The notes below the pieces were generated by a model. That model saw only the letters and a list, made by a program, of their open reading frames with translations. It was not told the DNA's origin and made no database searches. DNA of 64,000 nt from Lentzea jiangxiensis (GTDB lineage Bacteria; Actinomycetota; Actinomycetes; Mycobacteriales; Pseudonocardiaceae), in NCBI RefSeq assembly GCF_900104175.1, contig NZ_FNIX01000023.1, positions 42,017-106,016 on the forward strand. Reading direction: 5' to 3'. The translations under genes and the position numbers were made by a program. Positions 43,272 through 55,800 of the stretch are shown in pieces. Positions within the stretch are counted from its first letter, which is position 1, and each line of letters opens with the position of its first letter.

Positions 43272-45583
43272 CGCCTCTGTCCTCCTGTATTCGCCAAAGC
43301 CTGCGACAAGTGCTTACCCGTCGGTGAATTCGTGACCGACATCAATCGGGAAGGCGGGCCTTCGAACAACAACCGGCCACCGCGGCTGCCACCCTCGGGG
43401 CCGAGTTCGATCACCCAGTCGCAATGCGCGATCACGTCGAGGTTGTGCTCGATGACCACGACTGTCGCGCCGTAGTCGTCGACCAGTCGATCGAGGACTA
43501 CGAGCAGCCTGCTCACATCAGCCATGTGCAACCCGGTGGTCGGCTCGTCGAGCACGTACACCGCACTAGGCGTGTGCAGCCGGGCTGCGAGCTTCATCCG
43601 CTGGCACTCACCTCCGGACAGGCTCGTCGTCGACTGGCCGAGCCGCAGGTAACCCAGGCCTACGTCGGCCAGCGATGTCAGCACCGAGGACACCTGCGAG
43701 TTCGCGGCGAAAAACCCCTGCCCCTCTTCCACCGGCATTTCCAGGACTTCGGAGATGGTCCGGCCGCGCAACCGGTACTCAAGCACCTCGTCACTGAACC
43801 TCCTGCCGTCACAGGTCTGGCAGATCTGGGAAATCTCTGCCAGCGACGAGAGGTCGGTGAACACCTCGCCCAGTCCGGAGCAGGTGGGGCATGCACCTGA
43901 GGAGTTGGGCGAGAACAGCGCGCTGCTGACCCGGTTGGCCTTGGCGAACTCGGACCGGATCGCGTTGGCCGCACCGGTCGCAGTGATGATCGTGGATCGC
44001 CGGTTGGTGTGCGGCGACGACTGGTCGATAAGGACCGCTTCCGGATGCTGGGTTCGCAGAGCGCCGTTGACAAGGCTGGACTTTCCCGCGCCTGCGACGC
44101 CGGCGATCGCCGTGAGAACCCCGGTCGGCAGCTCCACCGTGACGTCGCGGAGGTTGTGCGTTCGGGCGCCGACCACTCGCAGAGCGCCTGTGCGAGTCCT
44201 GACCGAGGTCTTGAGTGACGTTCCCGCGGTCATGTGCTGCCCGGTCAGCGTGCCGGAGGCCGCCAAGCCGGTGGCAGGGCCTGAATACATCACTTTGCCG
44301 CCGCGGGTACCTGCTCCCGGGCCGATGTCGATCACGTGATCCGCGGCGGCGATCACATCGCGGTCGTGCTCCACCACGAGCACAGTATTTCCTTTATCTC
44401 TCAGGGCATGCAGCAGTCGGGTGAGTCGGTGGACGTCTCGCGGGTGCAAACCGATACTGGGTTCGTCGAAGACGTACAGCATGTCGTTCAGGCTGCTGGA
44501 GAGGTGGCGCACGATCTTCACGCGCTGGGACTCGCCACCGGACAGCGTTGCGGTGCGGCGGTCAAGACTCAGGTAACCCAACCCGATGTCGACCAGATGC
44601 CCAATCTGCCGGGTCAGAGCACCGAGGACGGGAGCAACCTTGGGGAGGTCGAAGGCTCGCAACACCTCCACGAGGTCCACACACTCCATAGAGGACAGAT
44701 CGGCGATGTTGTACCCGTCGATCTTGCTGTCCAGCGCCAGCGGGGAGAGCCGGCTTCCTCCGCAGGTCGAACAGGGGACCGACGAGGTGAACTGCTCGAG
44801 CATCTCCTTGGTTCGCTTGCCGGGCTCGGCGTCGGCGTCGAGATAGCGGCGCCTGAACTTCACCAGTGCACCTTCATAGGACATTTTCACTTCGCTGCCC
44901 GCTATGTCGGCGACCACCGTGCCGTCGGTGGCGTGCAACAAGTCGTCGAGCTCTTTTTCGGTGTAGTGCGCGACCGGCTTGTCGGGGTCGAGCCGACCCG
45001 ACCCGGCGAGCAGGTGGTAGTCGCGGCTGCCGACCTTGAAGGTGGGAGCCTGCAACGCACCCTCGCTCAACGATTTGCTGGTGTCGAGGAACACGGCCAT
45101 ATCAACCTCGACGACCTCGCCCGTCCCTTCGCACACGGGGCACATGCCCGCCGGCATGTTGAATGAGAACGCGTCGGCGTAGCCGACGAACGGATCACCC
45201 GCTCGCGAGAACAGCAGGCGCAGCAGCGGGGCGATGTCGGTAACCGTTCCCACGGTGGACCGCGCTCCGCCGGTCAACGGGCGCTGATCCACCGCGATCG
45301 TGGCGGGCAGGTGCTCGATCACGTCCACCGCCGGTCGTGCCGAGCTCGGCATAAAACTGCGCACGAATGCCGGCAAGGTCTCGTTGAGCTGGCGTTGCCC
45401 TTCTACCGCGATGGTGTCGAACACGAGCGAGGACTTCCCGGATCCGGACACCCCTGTTACTGCGGTCACCCGTCGCTTCGGTATCTCGACGTCCACGTCG
45501 GCGAGGTTGCGCTCATGAGCGCCGAGCACCCTGATCCACTCGGTTACGGGAGGCAGGTTCGCTGCCGGATTGGCTGATAGCAC
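43268..45583 (-). CDS. UvrA-like ABC protein, self-resistance to a DNA intercalator
   Basis: 771 residues, shorter than UvrA (about 950). Two ABC ATPase halves: GVSGSGKSSLVFDTIAVEGQ and GVAGAGKSSLVNG for Walker A; LSGGESQRVKIVRHL and LSGGECQRMKLAARL signatures; VLDEPTTGLHMAD Walker B. Zinc-finger CxxC pairs (CPVCEGTGE, CSTCGGSRLS, CPTCSGLGE, CQTCDGRRFS). The shortened middle fits the drug-resistance subgroup (Ecm16 of echinomycin, TioU of thiocoraline, DrrC), which bind damaged or intercalated DNA and protect the producer. Divergent from a MerR-type regulator. This supports a DNA-binding product. Confidence 0.92.
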   Translation of the reverse strand: MLSANPAANLPPVTEWIRVLGAHERNLADVDVEIPKRRVTAVTGVSGSGKSSLVFDTIAVEGQRQLNETLPAFVRSFMPSSARPAVDVIEHLPATIAVDQRPLTGGARSTVGTVTDIAPLLRLLFSRAGDPFVGYADAFSFNMPAGMCPVCEGTGEVVEVDMAVFLDTSKSLSEGALQAPTFKVGSRDYHLLAGSGRLDPDKPVAHYTEKELDDLLHATDGTVVADIAGSEVKMSYEGALVKFRRRYLDADAEPGKRTKEMLEQFTSSVPCSTCGGSRLSPLALDSKIDGYNIADLSSMECVDLVEVLRAFDLPKVAPVLGALTRQIGHLVDIGLGYLSLDRRTATLSGGESQRVKIVRHLSSSLNDMLYVFDEPSIGLHPRDVHRLTRLLHALRDKGNTVLVVEHDRDVIAAADHVIDIGPGAGTRGGKVMYSGPATGLAASGTLTGQHMTAGTSLKTSVRTRTGALRVVGARTHNLRDVTVELPTGVLTAIAGVAGAGKSSLVNGALRTQHPEAVLIDQSSPHTNRRSTIITATGAANAIRSEFAKANRVSSALFSPNSSGACPTCSGLGEVFTDLSSLAEISQICQTCDGRRFSDEVLEYRLRGRTISEVLEMPVEEGQGFFAANSQVSSVLTSLADVGLGYLRLGQSTTSLSGGECQRMKLAARLHTPSAVYVLDEPTTGLHMADVSRLLVVLDRLVDDYGATVVVIEHNLDVIAHCDWVIELGPEGGSRGGRLLFEGPPSRLMSVTNSPTGKHLSQALANTGGQRR

Positions 45584-45611
45584 GCATTTAACCGTAGCAT
45601 TAAAGTTCCTG

Positions 45612-45670
45612 TTGAACCTTCTGGGCGCTGCGGATCGCGTGACCTGCTAGTGCACCCTGTTAAGGTTCAA
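45612..45670. promoter_or_regulatory. Inverted TTGAACCTT / AAGGTTCAA pair in the UvrA/MerR promoter
   Basis: TTGAACCTT at 45612-45620 and AAGGTTCAA at 45662-45670 are perfect inverted repeats in the 118-bp divergent region between the UvrA-like and MerR genes. The 59-bp span suggests two half-operators or mirror-image promoter elements. Confidence 0.5.
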
Positions 45671-45701
45671 ATCGTGTTCGGGTGAGAAGAAAGGGGACAC
45701 G

Positions 45702-46421
45702 GTGAGCCTGCGTCCTGTCGACCTCGCAAGAGTAGGCGGAATTTCCACTCAGCAGGTCCGCAACTATGAGGCGGCGGGCATACTTCCGGCGGCTGCTCGC
45801 ACTCGTAGCGGATACCGCGAGTACTGCGAGTCGCACCGTTGGGCACTTCTCGCGTATCGCTCGCTTTCAAAGGCGCTCGGGACTGCCTCCGGTACCGCGA
45901 TACTGCACGCCGCCAACGCAGGTGATGCGGTGTCGGTGTGTCGCCTGCTCGATGCCGCGCACGCTGGTCTTCACCAGGAGCGGCACAGCACGGAACAGCT
46001 CATCGCCGCCATGGAGACGCTGACTCAGGAGCCGGATCCAGGTGGCAAGCCGGGCGGCGCTCGTATCGGCGAACTCGCCAGCCGCCTGGGTGTGCGGCCG
46101 TCCGCACTCCGCGTGTGGGAAGCCGCCGGGCTGCTCACCGCGTCGCGGGATCCGCACACCGGCACCCGCTGCTATTCGGCAGAAGAGGTCTACCACGCGA
46201 GCGTGATCAACCTGTTGCGCAAGGCCGGGCGCGGGCACGACCAGATACGACCGCTGATCGACGAGCTCCGGGTCACCGGTAGCACGGCCGCGCTGAGTGT
46301 GGCCCTGCGCCAACGACGACATGAGCACGACCGGTGCTCGCGGCTCCTGCTGGAAGGCGCCGTAGCGCTGCACCGGCTCCTGGAGGCCTCCGGTGTCCTG
46401 TCGGCAGGACAGTCGCTCTGA
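45702..46421 (+). CDS. MerR-family regulator with two HTH domains
   Basis: 239 residues. First HTH: VDLARVGGISTQQVRNYEAA then GILPAAARTRSGYREY (residues 6-40). Second HTH: IGELASRLGVRPSALRVWEA then AGLLTASRDPHTGTRCYSAE (residues 122-165). A duplicated MerR HTH in one chain is uncommon; no drug-binding domain is seen after the second. GTG start at 45702 with AAGGGGA upstream. It is divergent from the UvrA-like gene and likely controls resistance. Its last codons contain the 18-bp palindrome that precedes the mbtH/NRPS2 genes. Confidence 0.85.
   Translation: MSLRPVDLARVGGISTQQVRNYEAAGILPAAARTRSGYREYCESHRWALLAYRSLSKALGTASGTAILHAANAGDAVSVCRLLDAAHAGLHQERHSTEQLIAAMETLTQEPDPGGKPGGARIGELASRLGVRPSALRVWEAAGLLTASRDPHTGTRCYSAEEVYHASVINLLRKAGRGHDQIRPLIDELRVTGSTAALSVALRQRRHEHDRCSRLLLEGAVALHRLLEASGVLSAGQSL
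46394..46411. promoter_or_regulatory. Palindromic operator, site 4 (overlaps 3' end of MerR gene)
   Basis: TGTCCTGTCGGCAGGACA, 8-bp arms with one G-C/T-A type mismatch, lies inside the last codons of the MerR gene, 153 bp upstream of the MbtH start, suggesting that the promoter of the mbtH-NRPS2 operon begins inside the coding region. Confidence 0.7.
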
Positions 46422-46564
46422 ATCGGCGATGGTCAGGCGCCGATCCGATCGGTCGAGCGGAAAGCATTGACGGATCTATTGTTCCCGTGGAAAGAATAGG
46501 TCATCCATTTTGTCTCTCGGGCGCCGATTAGCCCGTGATTCCGCATGTGCGCGAAGAGGGTGAC

Positions 46565-46786
46565 ATGGCCACGAATCCGTTCGATGATGAGAACGCCCGG
46601 TTCCGTGTCCTCGTCAATGACGAGGGACAGCACAGCCTTTGGCCCGTGTTCATCGCGATCCCGGCCGGCTGGTCCACAGTGCACGGTCCGGCGGGCCGAT
46701 CCGAGTGTCTGGACTGGATCGAACAGAACTGGACCGACATGCGCCCGTTGAGCCTGCAACGGGCCATGGCGGGCGACAGCGACTGA
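46565..46786 (+). CDS. MbtH-like protein
   Basis: 73 residues starting MATNPFDDENARFRVLVNDE at ATG 46565, with GAGGG upstream; the longer frame is not needed. Family signature NDEGQHSLWPVFIAIPAGW, then CLDWIEQNWTDMRPLS, with the conserved Trp residues. MbtH proteins bind A domains and are needed for their folding or activity. It lies 86 bp before NRPS2, matching TioK of thiocoraline in context. Confidence 0.95.
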   Translation: MATNPFDDENARFRVLVNDEGQHSLWPVFIAIPAGWSTVHGPAGRSECLDWIEQNWTDMRPLSLQRAMAGDSD

Positions 46787-46871
46787 ATCTCTGCTGGCGC
46801 AAGCACGATTTCCGCACCTGAAGGCAAACACTGCGTTGACGATCAGATCAGGCGATGACAACTCGGGGGGC

Positions 46872-49800
46872 ATGGCTGTGATTCCGCTGTCGCCGGCACA
46901 GCACCGGCTCTGGTTCATCCAGCGGTTCGGTGGTGCAAACGCCACGTACAACCTGCCACTGGCATTGCGGCTGCGCGGCGAACTGGACTCTTCCGCGCTC
47001 TCGCAGGCCTTGCGTGACGTGGTGGAGAGGCACGAGAGCCTACGCACGGTGTTCCCGGAAGACGCTGAAGGGACTCCGTACCAGCACGTGCTCGCGATGT
47101 CCGATGTCGAGCTCGCCCTGCCGGTCCACGACGTGGCGGCACATGACGTACGTCGGCGTGTCGATGCGGAAATGGCTCACACCTTCGAGTTGGCCTCGGA
47201 GATCCCGCTGCACGCGTGCCTGTTGCGTGTGAACGCCCAGGAGCACGTCTTGGCGATGGTGGCGCACCACATTGCCTGCGACGGTGGTTCGGCCGCGCCG
47301 TTGGCGCGTGATCTTCAGGCGGCGTACGAAGCACGACGAGCAGGCGTGGCTCCGCTGTGGACAGAGCTGCCCGTGCAGTACCGGGACTACACGCTGTGGC
47401 AGCGAGAGCTGCTCGGTGACGAGGACGATCCGACGAGCCTGCTCACCGAACAGAGTGCTTACTGGCGCGGCGTTCTCGCTGATCTGCCTCATCCGATGCC
47501 GCTCCCTCTCGACCGGCCTCGCCCAGCGGTCGCCACGTATCGGGGCGACGTGGTGGAGCACGTTCTGCCGGACGCGTTGTCGAGCCTTGTCCACTCCAGT
47601 GCCGTGGCCCGCGGTGCGACGGTTGCGATGGTGCTTCAGGCCGCGGTGGCCGTGCTGCTGCACCGGCACGGGGCCGGCACCGACATCGCTCTCGGCTCAC
47701 CGATCGCGGGACGCACCGACCCGGCACTGCTCGACCTCGTCGGCTTCTTCGCCAATACCTGGGTCCTGCGCGTCGATCTCGAACGTGCCCCGACGTTCTC
47801 GGATCTGATCGCCCAGGTTCGTGCCGCCTCGACCGGCGCCTATGACAACCAAGATCTTCCTTTTGAGCGCCTGGTCGAGCTTCTCCGCCCCGAGCGCAGC
47901 ACCGCATACCACCCGCTCTTCCAAGTCATGTTCGCCTGGCAGAACAATGCTCTGCCCGACCTGGAACTGGCCGGGCTCGAGGTTGCGATCGAACCGACCA
48001 CCACGACCACGTCGAAGTTCGACCTCTTCTTCAACCTGACGCCGACTCCCGACGGCAGCGGAGTGAAGCTGCTGCTCGAGTACGCGACCGACTTGTTCGA
48101 CCGCACCACGGTCGAGCACCTGGCCCGGCGGTTCGTCCGCGTGTTGTCCGCGGTGCTGACCGAGCCCGATGCTCCCGTGCGCTCGGTCAACGTGCTTGAG
48201 CCAGCCGAGCGGGATGAGCTGCTGGTCGAGTTCAACGCCAGTGCACGTACCCATCCGGTCGACTCGCTCCCGCAACTGCTGGCACTTCGAGCAGCTCGGA
48301 CGCCTTACGCCATCGCGGTCACGGACGGGACCACTAGTTACACCTACGCCGAGTTGGATTCCCTCGCCAATCGTCTGGCACATCACCTCATCGCGCAGGG
48401 GGCTCGCCCGGAAACCCGGGTTGCTCTCGTGCTGCCGCGCAACGCCGGCTTGGTCGTTGCCCTGCTCGCTGTGTTGCGAACCGGAGCCGCGTACGTCCCG
48501 GTCGACCCGGACCAGCCCACCGCACGCCAGAACGCCATCATCGAGGATTCCGGGGCCCACGTCGTGCTGCGAGAGCACGACGTGATCTTGGACTCGACGG
48601 CTCCCACAACCGACCCCGGTGTCCGGGTGCACCCCGACTCGGCCGCCTACATGATCCACACGTCGGGCTCGACCGGCGTGCCGAAGGGCGTGGTGGTTCC
48701 ACACCGAGCACTGCTCAACCTCTTGCACTCGATGGCCGAGATCCTTCCGCTCGGATCAGAAGACCGCTTCCTCGCCGTGACGACGCTCGCATTCGACATC
48801 GCGGCGTTGGAGATCTTCCATCCGCTGCTCTCCGGTGCCACGGTGCACATCGCCGATCGAGCCACGGTGATCAACCCGCACGAACTGCTGGCATTGGTTC
48901 GCAAGGCGGGCATCACCGCCATGCAAGCCACGCCGTCGCTGTGGCAGTCCGTTCTCTCCCTCGACAGCGCTTCTCTGCCGGGCGTACGAGCCCTGGTCGG
49001 AGGTGAGGCCCTGCCTGCGCCGCTGGCGAGCGAACTACGCGCTCGCACCACCACCCCGATCAACGTGTACGGGCCGACGGAGACCACCATCTGGTCCACT
49101 GCAGGACTGGTGGTCGCCGAGGATCCGGTGCCGTCCATCGGCGTTCCGCTGGCCAACACCCAGGCGTACGTCCTGGACGAACATCTGGCACCCGTGCCCG
49201 TGGGCGTCGTCGGGGACCTCTACCTCGCTGGAGAAGGCCTCGCTCGCGGCTACCACGGGCGTCTGGCACTCACCGCCACCCGATTCATCGCCAACCCGTT
49301 CGGGACTCACTCCACCCGCATGTACCGCACCGGCGACAGGGCCCGGTGGGACAACCACGGCAGGCTGCACTTCGCAGGCCGTCAGGACGACCAGGTCAAG
49401 ATCCGCGGCTACCGCGTGGAGCCGCGCGAGATCGAGCACGTCCTGACCGAGCACCCCGATGTGCGCCGGGCCATCGTCACGGTCACCGACACCGGCACCG
49501 AACGGGCCCGCCTCGTCGCCCACGTCGTACCACGGCTGGATGTCACCTCGCACTCGGCCGCCGCGCAGGTGCGGGAGTGGCGGGACGTCTACGACCAGGC
49601 GTACGCGGAACCTGTCGCCGCCGATCTCGCCGATGACTTCGGGATCTGGAAGTCGAGCCACACCGGTGAGCCCATTCCACTTGAACACATGCGCGAGTGG
49701 CGCCGTAGCGCGGTGAAAAACATCCTCAGGTGGAACCCCCGACACGTGCTCGAAGTCGGCGTGGGAACCGGCTTGGTGCTCCTCGAAGTGATCGAGCACG

Positions 49801-52800
49801 TCGACGAGTACTGGGGTACCGACTTCTCGCCTACCGCGTTGACGCGACTCGCCGACGGCCTGCGGGCCGCAGGCCGTGAGGATCGGGTGACCCTGCACCG
49901 GCGCACGGCCGATGACACAGAAGGTCTGCCCGCGCGACACTTCGACACCGTCGTTCTCAACTCGGTGATCCAGTACTTCCCGACAGGTGAGTACCTGGCC
50001 GTCGTTCTCGACCAACTCTGGGCGCTGCTCGCCGCGGGCGGCCGCATCATCGTCGGCGACGTGCGCAGGCTGGCGTCGCTGCCCCTGCTGCACGCGGCGA
50101 TCCGCAGTGCGCAGGGCCATCACGTCAGCGCGGCCGCCCTCGCCGCCGCGGTCGACCGCGCCGTGATGTTGGAGAAGGAACTGCTCGTGGACCCGCAGTG
50201 GTTCCTCACCTGGGCGAGTGCACACGGCGCTGTCGCCGACATCCGTCTCAAGGAGGGCTTCGAGCACAACGAGCTCCTGGCACATCGCTACGAGGTGACC
50301 CTGCACAAGGCGCCGGCCGAAACGGTGAGCGCCTCCGCACGCACCTCGCTGCGATGGGGCCGTGACATCACCGATCTCGACCTTGCGCCGACCTCCGGCG
50401 ACCGAGCCGATCGATGGCCGCTTCGCATCGAAGCGATCCCCGATGCCAGGTTGTCAGCAGACGCCGACGCTGCTCGCACCGCATACCTCGAGGTGGCGCG
50501 TACCGCGCAACCAGTTGACCCGCAGGAACTCCTCTGCTGGGCGAACGATCGCGGCCTGGGCGCCGTCGTCGTCCCTTCGCGTCCGGACGGCACCACCGGC
50601 ACGGCGGAGTGCTTCGACGCCGTCCTCTTCCCCAGTGTTCTGGGACCTGACGTTGCCGTGAGGAACGCAGTACGTGCTGACGTCGACACGCGGCCGCACT
50701 GCAACAATCCCACCGCCGCACGCGGCGTCGAGGCCCTGACCACAGCGTTGAGGGACTACGCCCGCGCCCATCTGCCCGAGTACATGGTCCCCGCCACGGT
50801 GGTGGCCATCGCCGACCTGCCGAAAACGCCCAACGGCAAAGTGGATCGCACGGCACTGCCGGAACCGACATACCTCACCGCACACCACCGAGCTGCGAGG
50901 ACCAGCGACGAGCGACTGCTCTGCGGCATGTTCGCCGATGTGCTCGGCGTTGCCGACCACATCGGAGCGGACGACAACTTCTTTCAGATCGGCGGCCACT
51001 CCCTGTTGGCTGGCAAGCTGATCACCCAGATACAAGCCAGGCTGGGTGTCACGTTGCCGCTGCGCGTCGTCTTCGACACCCCGACGCCCGCGGGAATAGC
51101 CGCCGCTCTGGCAACCGCGACGCAGCGGCGTCCGTTGCTCGCAGGGCGCCCTCGTTCCGCTTTGGTACCCGCCTCGTACGCGCAGCGGCGGCTGTGGTTC
51201 CTGCACCGTCTGGAAGGTCCTGCCGCTACCTACAACTGGCCGCTGGGTTTACGGCTGCACGGAGCGCTGGACGCGGAGGCGCTCGCCGCCGCGCTGCAGG
51301 ACGTCGTCACCCGCCACGAATCGCTGCGTACCATCATCGCCGATGTCGACGGACAGCCGTTCCAGCGCGTGCTCCCGCCGGATGCGTGCCACGTCCCGCT
51401 GTCCTTCGTCGTGACCACCGAGCACGACCTGCCCGCCCGGCTGCGCACCGCGGCCCGCAGCCTCTTCGACTTGGCGGTGGACATCCCGGTTCGAGCTTTC
51501 CTGTTCCGGCTGAGCGAGCACGAGCACGTTCTCGTTGTGCTGCTGCACCACATCGCGGGTGACGGCTGGTCACTCGAACCGTTGGCCCGCGATCTGGTGA
51601 CCGCCTACGCAGAACGCCGGGACGGACGTGCTCCACGCTGGACGCCGCTACCCGTGCAGTACGCCGACTACTCCCTCTGGCAACAGGAGCTTCTCGGTGA
51701 CCCGGGAGACCCGGCCAGTCTCTACAGTCGGCAGTTGCGCTACTGGCGCACACAACTCGCGGACCTTCCCGAGATCACGCAACTGCCGATGGACCGATAC
51801 CGACCCCCCACCGTCACGAACGCCGGCGAGTTGCTGCCCGTCGCGTTCGGGGCGGAACTCGCCCAATGCGTCGCTCGCGTGGCCTCGGCGACCGGCGCCA
51901 CGGTCGCAATGGTGCTTCAGGCGGCGCTTGCCGCCCTGTTCACGCGCCTCGGCGCCGGACATGACATCGCTATCGGATCACCGATCGCCGGCCGGACGGA
52001 CACCGCCCTCGAGGATCTCGTCGGGTTCTTCGTCAACACCTGGGTGTTGCGCACGGACACCTCCGGCGACCCGACCTTCCGCGAACTGATCGCTCGAGTG
52101 CGCTCTACGAGCATCGCCGCCTATGACAACCAGGACCTCCCGTTCGACCGCCTCGTCGAAGAGCTCAACCCGGCCAGGTCAAGCTCGGCAAACCCGCTTT
52201 TCCAAGTCGCTCTCGTCCTGCAGAACAACAGCGAGCCCCGATTCGAGCTGCCCGGCCTGAGCGCCCGCTACGAGCCGGTGTCGACCGAGACTGCTCGATT
52301 CGACCTGTCCATCAGCCTGAGCGAGCAGTTCACGACCACGGGCAACCTCGCTGACATCAGCGGATTCGCCGAGTACTCCACCGAGCTGTTCGAACGCTCC
52401 AGCATGCGAACGATCCTGAGCCGCTGGGTTCACCTGGTGACGGCTCTGACCGACGACCTGGACACCAGGATCACCGAGCCGGACCTGGTGAGTGACGGCG
52501 AGCGCGATGCACTGCTCGCCCTGGGCGCTCGTCAACGGGGAGAAGACCCGCCTGCTCGCACGATCGTGGAACTCTTCGAGGAACACGTCCGCAAGACCCC
52601 CGACGCCCCCGCGGTCATCGCAGGTGAACTGACGTGGAGCTACGCCCAGCTCAACGACGAGGCGAATCGCATCGCCCACCGGTTGCTCGACCAAGGTGCG
52701 GGACCGGAGCAACGCGTTGCCATCATGCTCGATCGCTCTCCAGCGCTGATCGCCGCCACGCTGGGCACGCTCAAAGCTGGCGCGGCGTACGTACCGATCG

Positions 52801-55800
52801 ATCCGGCCTACCCACAGGAACGAGTCGAGTTCGTCGTCGCCGACGCCATGCCCGCCGCTGTCGTCGACGACGACTGGCTCGTCGATTCGAGAAGTGGTCG
52901 CGCAACCCACAACCCCGACGTCCCGATGAGCCCGCTCAACAGTGCGTACGTCATCTACACCTCTGGCTCCACGGGACATCCGAAGGGTGCCGAGGCGACT
53001 CACCGCAATGTTGTCGACCTCGCTGTGGACGCTTGTCTCGGGACTGGCTACCGACGGGTCCTCCTGCACTCACCGCACACGTTCGACGCCTCGACCTGGG
53101 AACTCTGGGTTCCCCTGCTCTCGGGCGGTGCGGCCGTCGTCGCACCAGTCGGCAGGTTCGCCACCGGCGTGCTAGCCGACACGATCATCGACGGGAAGGT
53201 GACCGGGATATGCATGGCCACCGGATTGTTCGCGCTGCTGGCGGCTGACCGACCGGAGGCCCTGGCCGGCGTGGAGGAGATGTGGGTCGGGGGAGAGGTA
53301 CTTCCTCCGGCGGCCGCGGATCGAGCCCTCAGCACGAACCCGAGTCTGCGTCTGGTCAACGGCTACGGTCCCACCGAGAACACTGCCTTTTCCGCGCACC
53401 ACCTCGTGGAACCCGCCGACCTCGGCGGCACCCCCGTGCCCATCGGCCGACCGACACAGGGCAGTGCGTTGCTTGTCCTCGACGACCGCATGCGTCTGGT
53501 TCCTCCTGGCGTCGTCGGTGAACTGCACGTGGCCGGCGCAGGAGTGGTTCGCGGATACATGAACCGGCCGGCCCTGACCTCCGAGCGGTTCGTGGCGAAC
53601 CCGTTCGGCAAGCCCGGCGAACGCATGTACCGCACCGGCGACCTCGTGCGGTGGGACGGAAGAGGACGGCTCGAGTTCGTTGCCAGGGTCGACAACCAGG
53701 TCAAGGTGCGCGGGTTCCGCGTCGAACTCGGTGAAGTCGAGGCCGCGTTGCGCAGGCAACAGGGTGTCGCACAGGCCGTGGTTCTCGCGCGTCAGGACCG
53801 GCTGGGAGAACGGCAGATCACCGCTTACATCGTTCCTGACACCACGGCCGTGCAGCACGTCGAGGACGGCGGTGAAGAGGCTCCGGGACACCAGCTCACC
53901 GAGTGGCGAGACGTCTACGACGAGGTCTACCAAGCCCTGGACGACGACTACACGGGATGGAACAGCTCCTACACCGGAGATGCGATTCCCCGCCCGGAAA
54001 TGGTGCAGTGGCGGGCGTCCGCCCTCGAACGCATCACCGAGGGCCATCTGGGGCGGGTGCTCGAGATCGGAGTGGGTTCGGGGCTTCTGGCGCGGGCCTT
54101 GGCCGAGAAGGCGGACGTCTACTGGGCAACGGACTTCTCCGCTCCCGCCATCGACCGTCTGAAGGCGACGCTGCCGGCAGCTGCGGACGCTACCAAAGTG
54201 GCTTTGCGCCACCAAGAAGCGATCGACGACACCGGGCTGCCCCACGGCCGGTTCGACACCGTCGTCCTCAATTCGGTGGTCATGTACTTCCCGGACGCCC
54301 ATTACCTGCGCGCAGTGCTCGATCTCGCAGCCGACCTGCTCGCACCGGGTGGCCGGCTCATCGTCGGTGACGTCCGGAACTTCGCCACGCTACGCCGGTT
54401 CCACGCCGGCGTGCAGCACGCCCAGAACCCGGACGCCACACCCGCCTCGCGGCTGGCCGCGGTCGAACAGGCCGTGCTCGGAGAGAAGGAACTCCTGCTG
54501 GACCCGGTGTTCTTCACCACCTGGGCGGAACAGCATCAGGACATCGGAGCCGTCGACATCAGGCTCAAGCGAGGACCTGCTCACAACGAGCTCACTCGAC
54601 ACCGCTACGAGGTGGTCTTCCACAAACAGCCGACGCACGTCACGGACCTCACCACCGCGACCGCGCTGACCTGGGGGCGCGATCTGCACAGCCTCGACGA
54701 TCTCGCCCGCGGATTGCACGACGGCGCGGTACGAGTCCGGGCGATCCCGAACGCCAGGCTGGCCAGCGAAGCACCGCCCGATGCTCCGATCACCCACGCG
54801 GTGGACCCGGAAGACCTGCACCGGTGGGCTGCCGAGCACGGGCGGCAGGTCTGCTGCACATGGTCGCCCGCAGGACCGGACGACTTCGAGGCGGTGATCT
54901 TCGATCATCACGCCGGCACGGTGCTGCACGGCGTCTACCTCCCCGGCGACACCGACCACCCGCACAACACCCCGGCGTTGTCCCGTCACGTCGCCAAGCT
55001 GCCCTCAGCCGTGAGGGGAGCGCTGGCCGATGCACTCCCGGAGTTCATGGTCCCCACTTCGGTCGTCGTGGTCGAACGGTTGCCGCTGACCGCGAACGGC
55101 AAGGTCGATCGGAACGCCCTGCCGGAACCAGACTCGTCCGCACACGGGGCGTACCGCCAGCCGCGTACCGCGACCGAACACGTGCTTGCCCAGATCTTCG
55201 CTGAGGTTCTCGGGCTGGACAGGGTCGGTATCGACGACAACTTCTTCGATCGAGGTGGCCACTCGCTACGCGCCATTCGCCTCATCCACCGCGTCCGCGA
55301 AGAGCTCGGCGTGGAGATCCCGATTCACATCGTGTTCCAGCACTCGACGATAGCCACGCTGGCCGAGCACCTGCCCTCGGGCAACGCGGTCGCCGACTTC
55401 GCCGCACAGTCGGCGATCTCGCAGCCGGCAGCCCACGACCCGTTCGCCGTCGTGCTGCCGCTGCGTCCGGAGGGGACGGCACCTCCTCTGTGGTGGATCC
55501 ACTCCGGAGGCGGCCTCGCCTGGCCCTACTTGGGCTTCGTCCCTTATGTCGACGAGAGCTACCCGATGTACGGGATCCAGGCACGAGGATTGACTCCCGG
55601 CGAACCCACACCAGCGAGCGTCGAAGAGATGGTGTCCGACTACGCGGACGAAATCCTCGTCATCCAACCTCACGGCCCGTATTACCTGTTCGGTTGGTCG
55701 CTGGGAGGAACGCTCGCCCACGCGCTCGCCGTCGAAATGCAGCGGCGGAATAAGGACGTCGCGATGCTCGGGCTGATCGACTGCGTACCCGGGGACGTGT

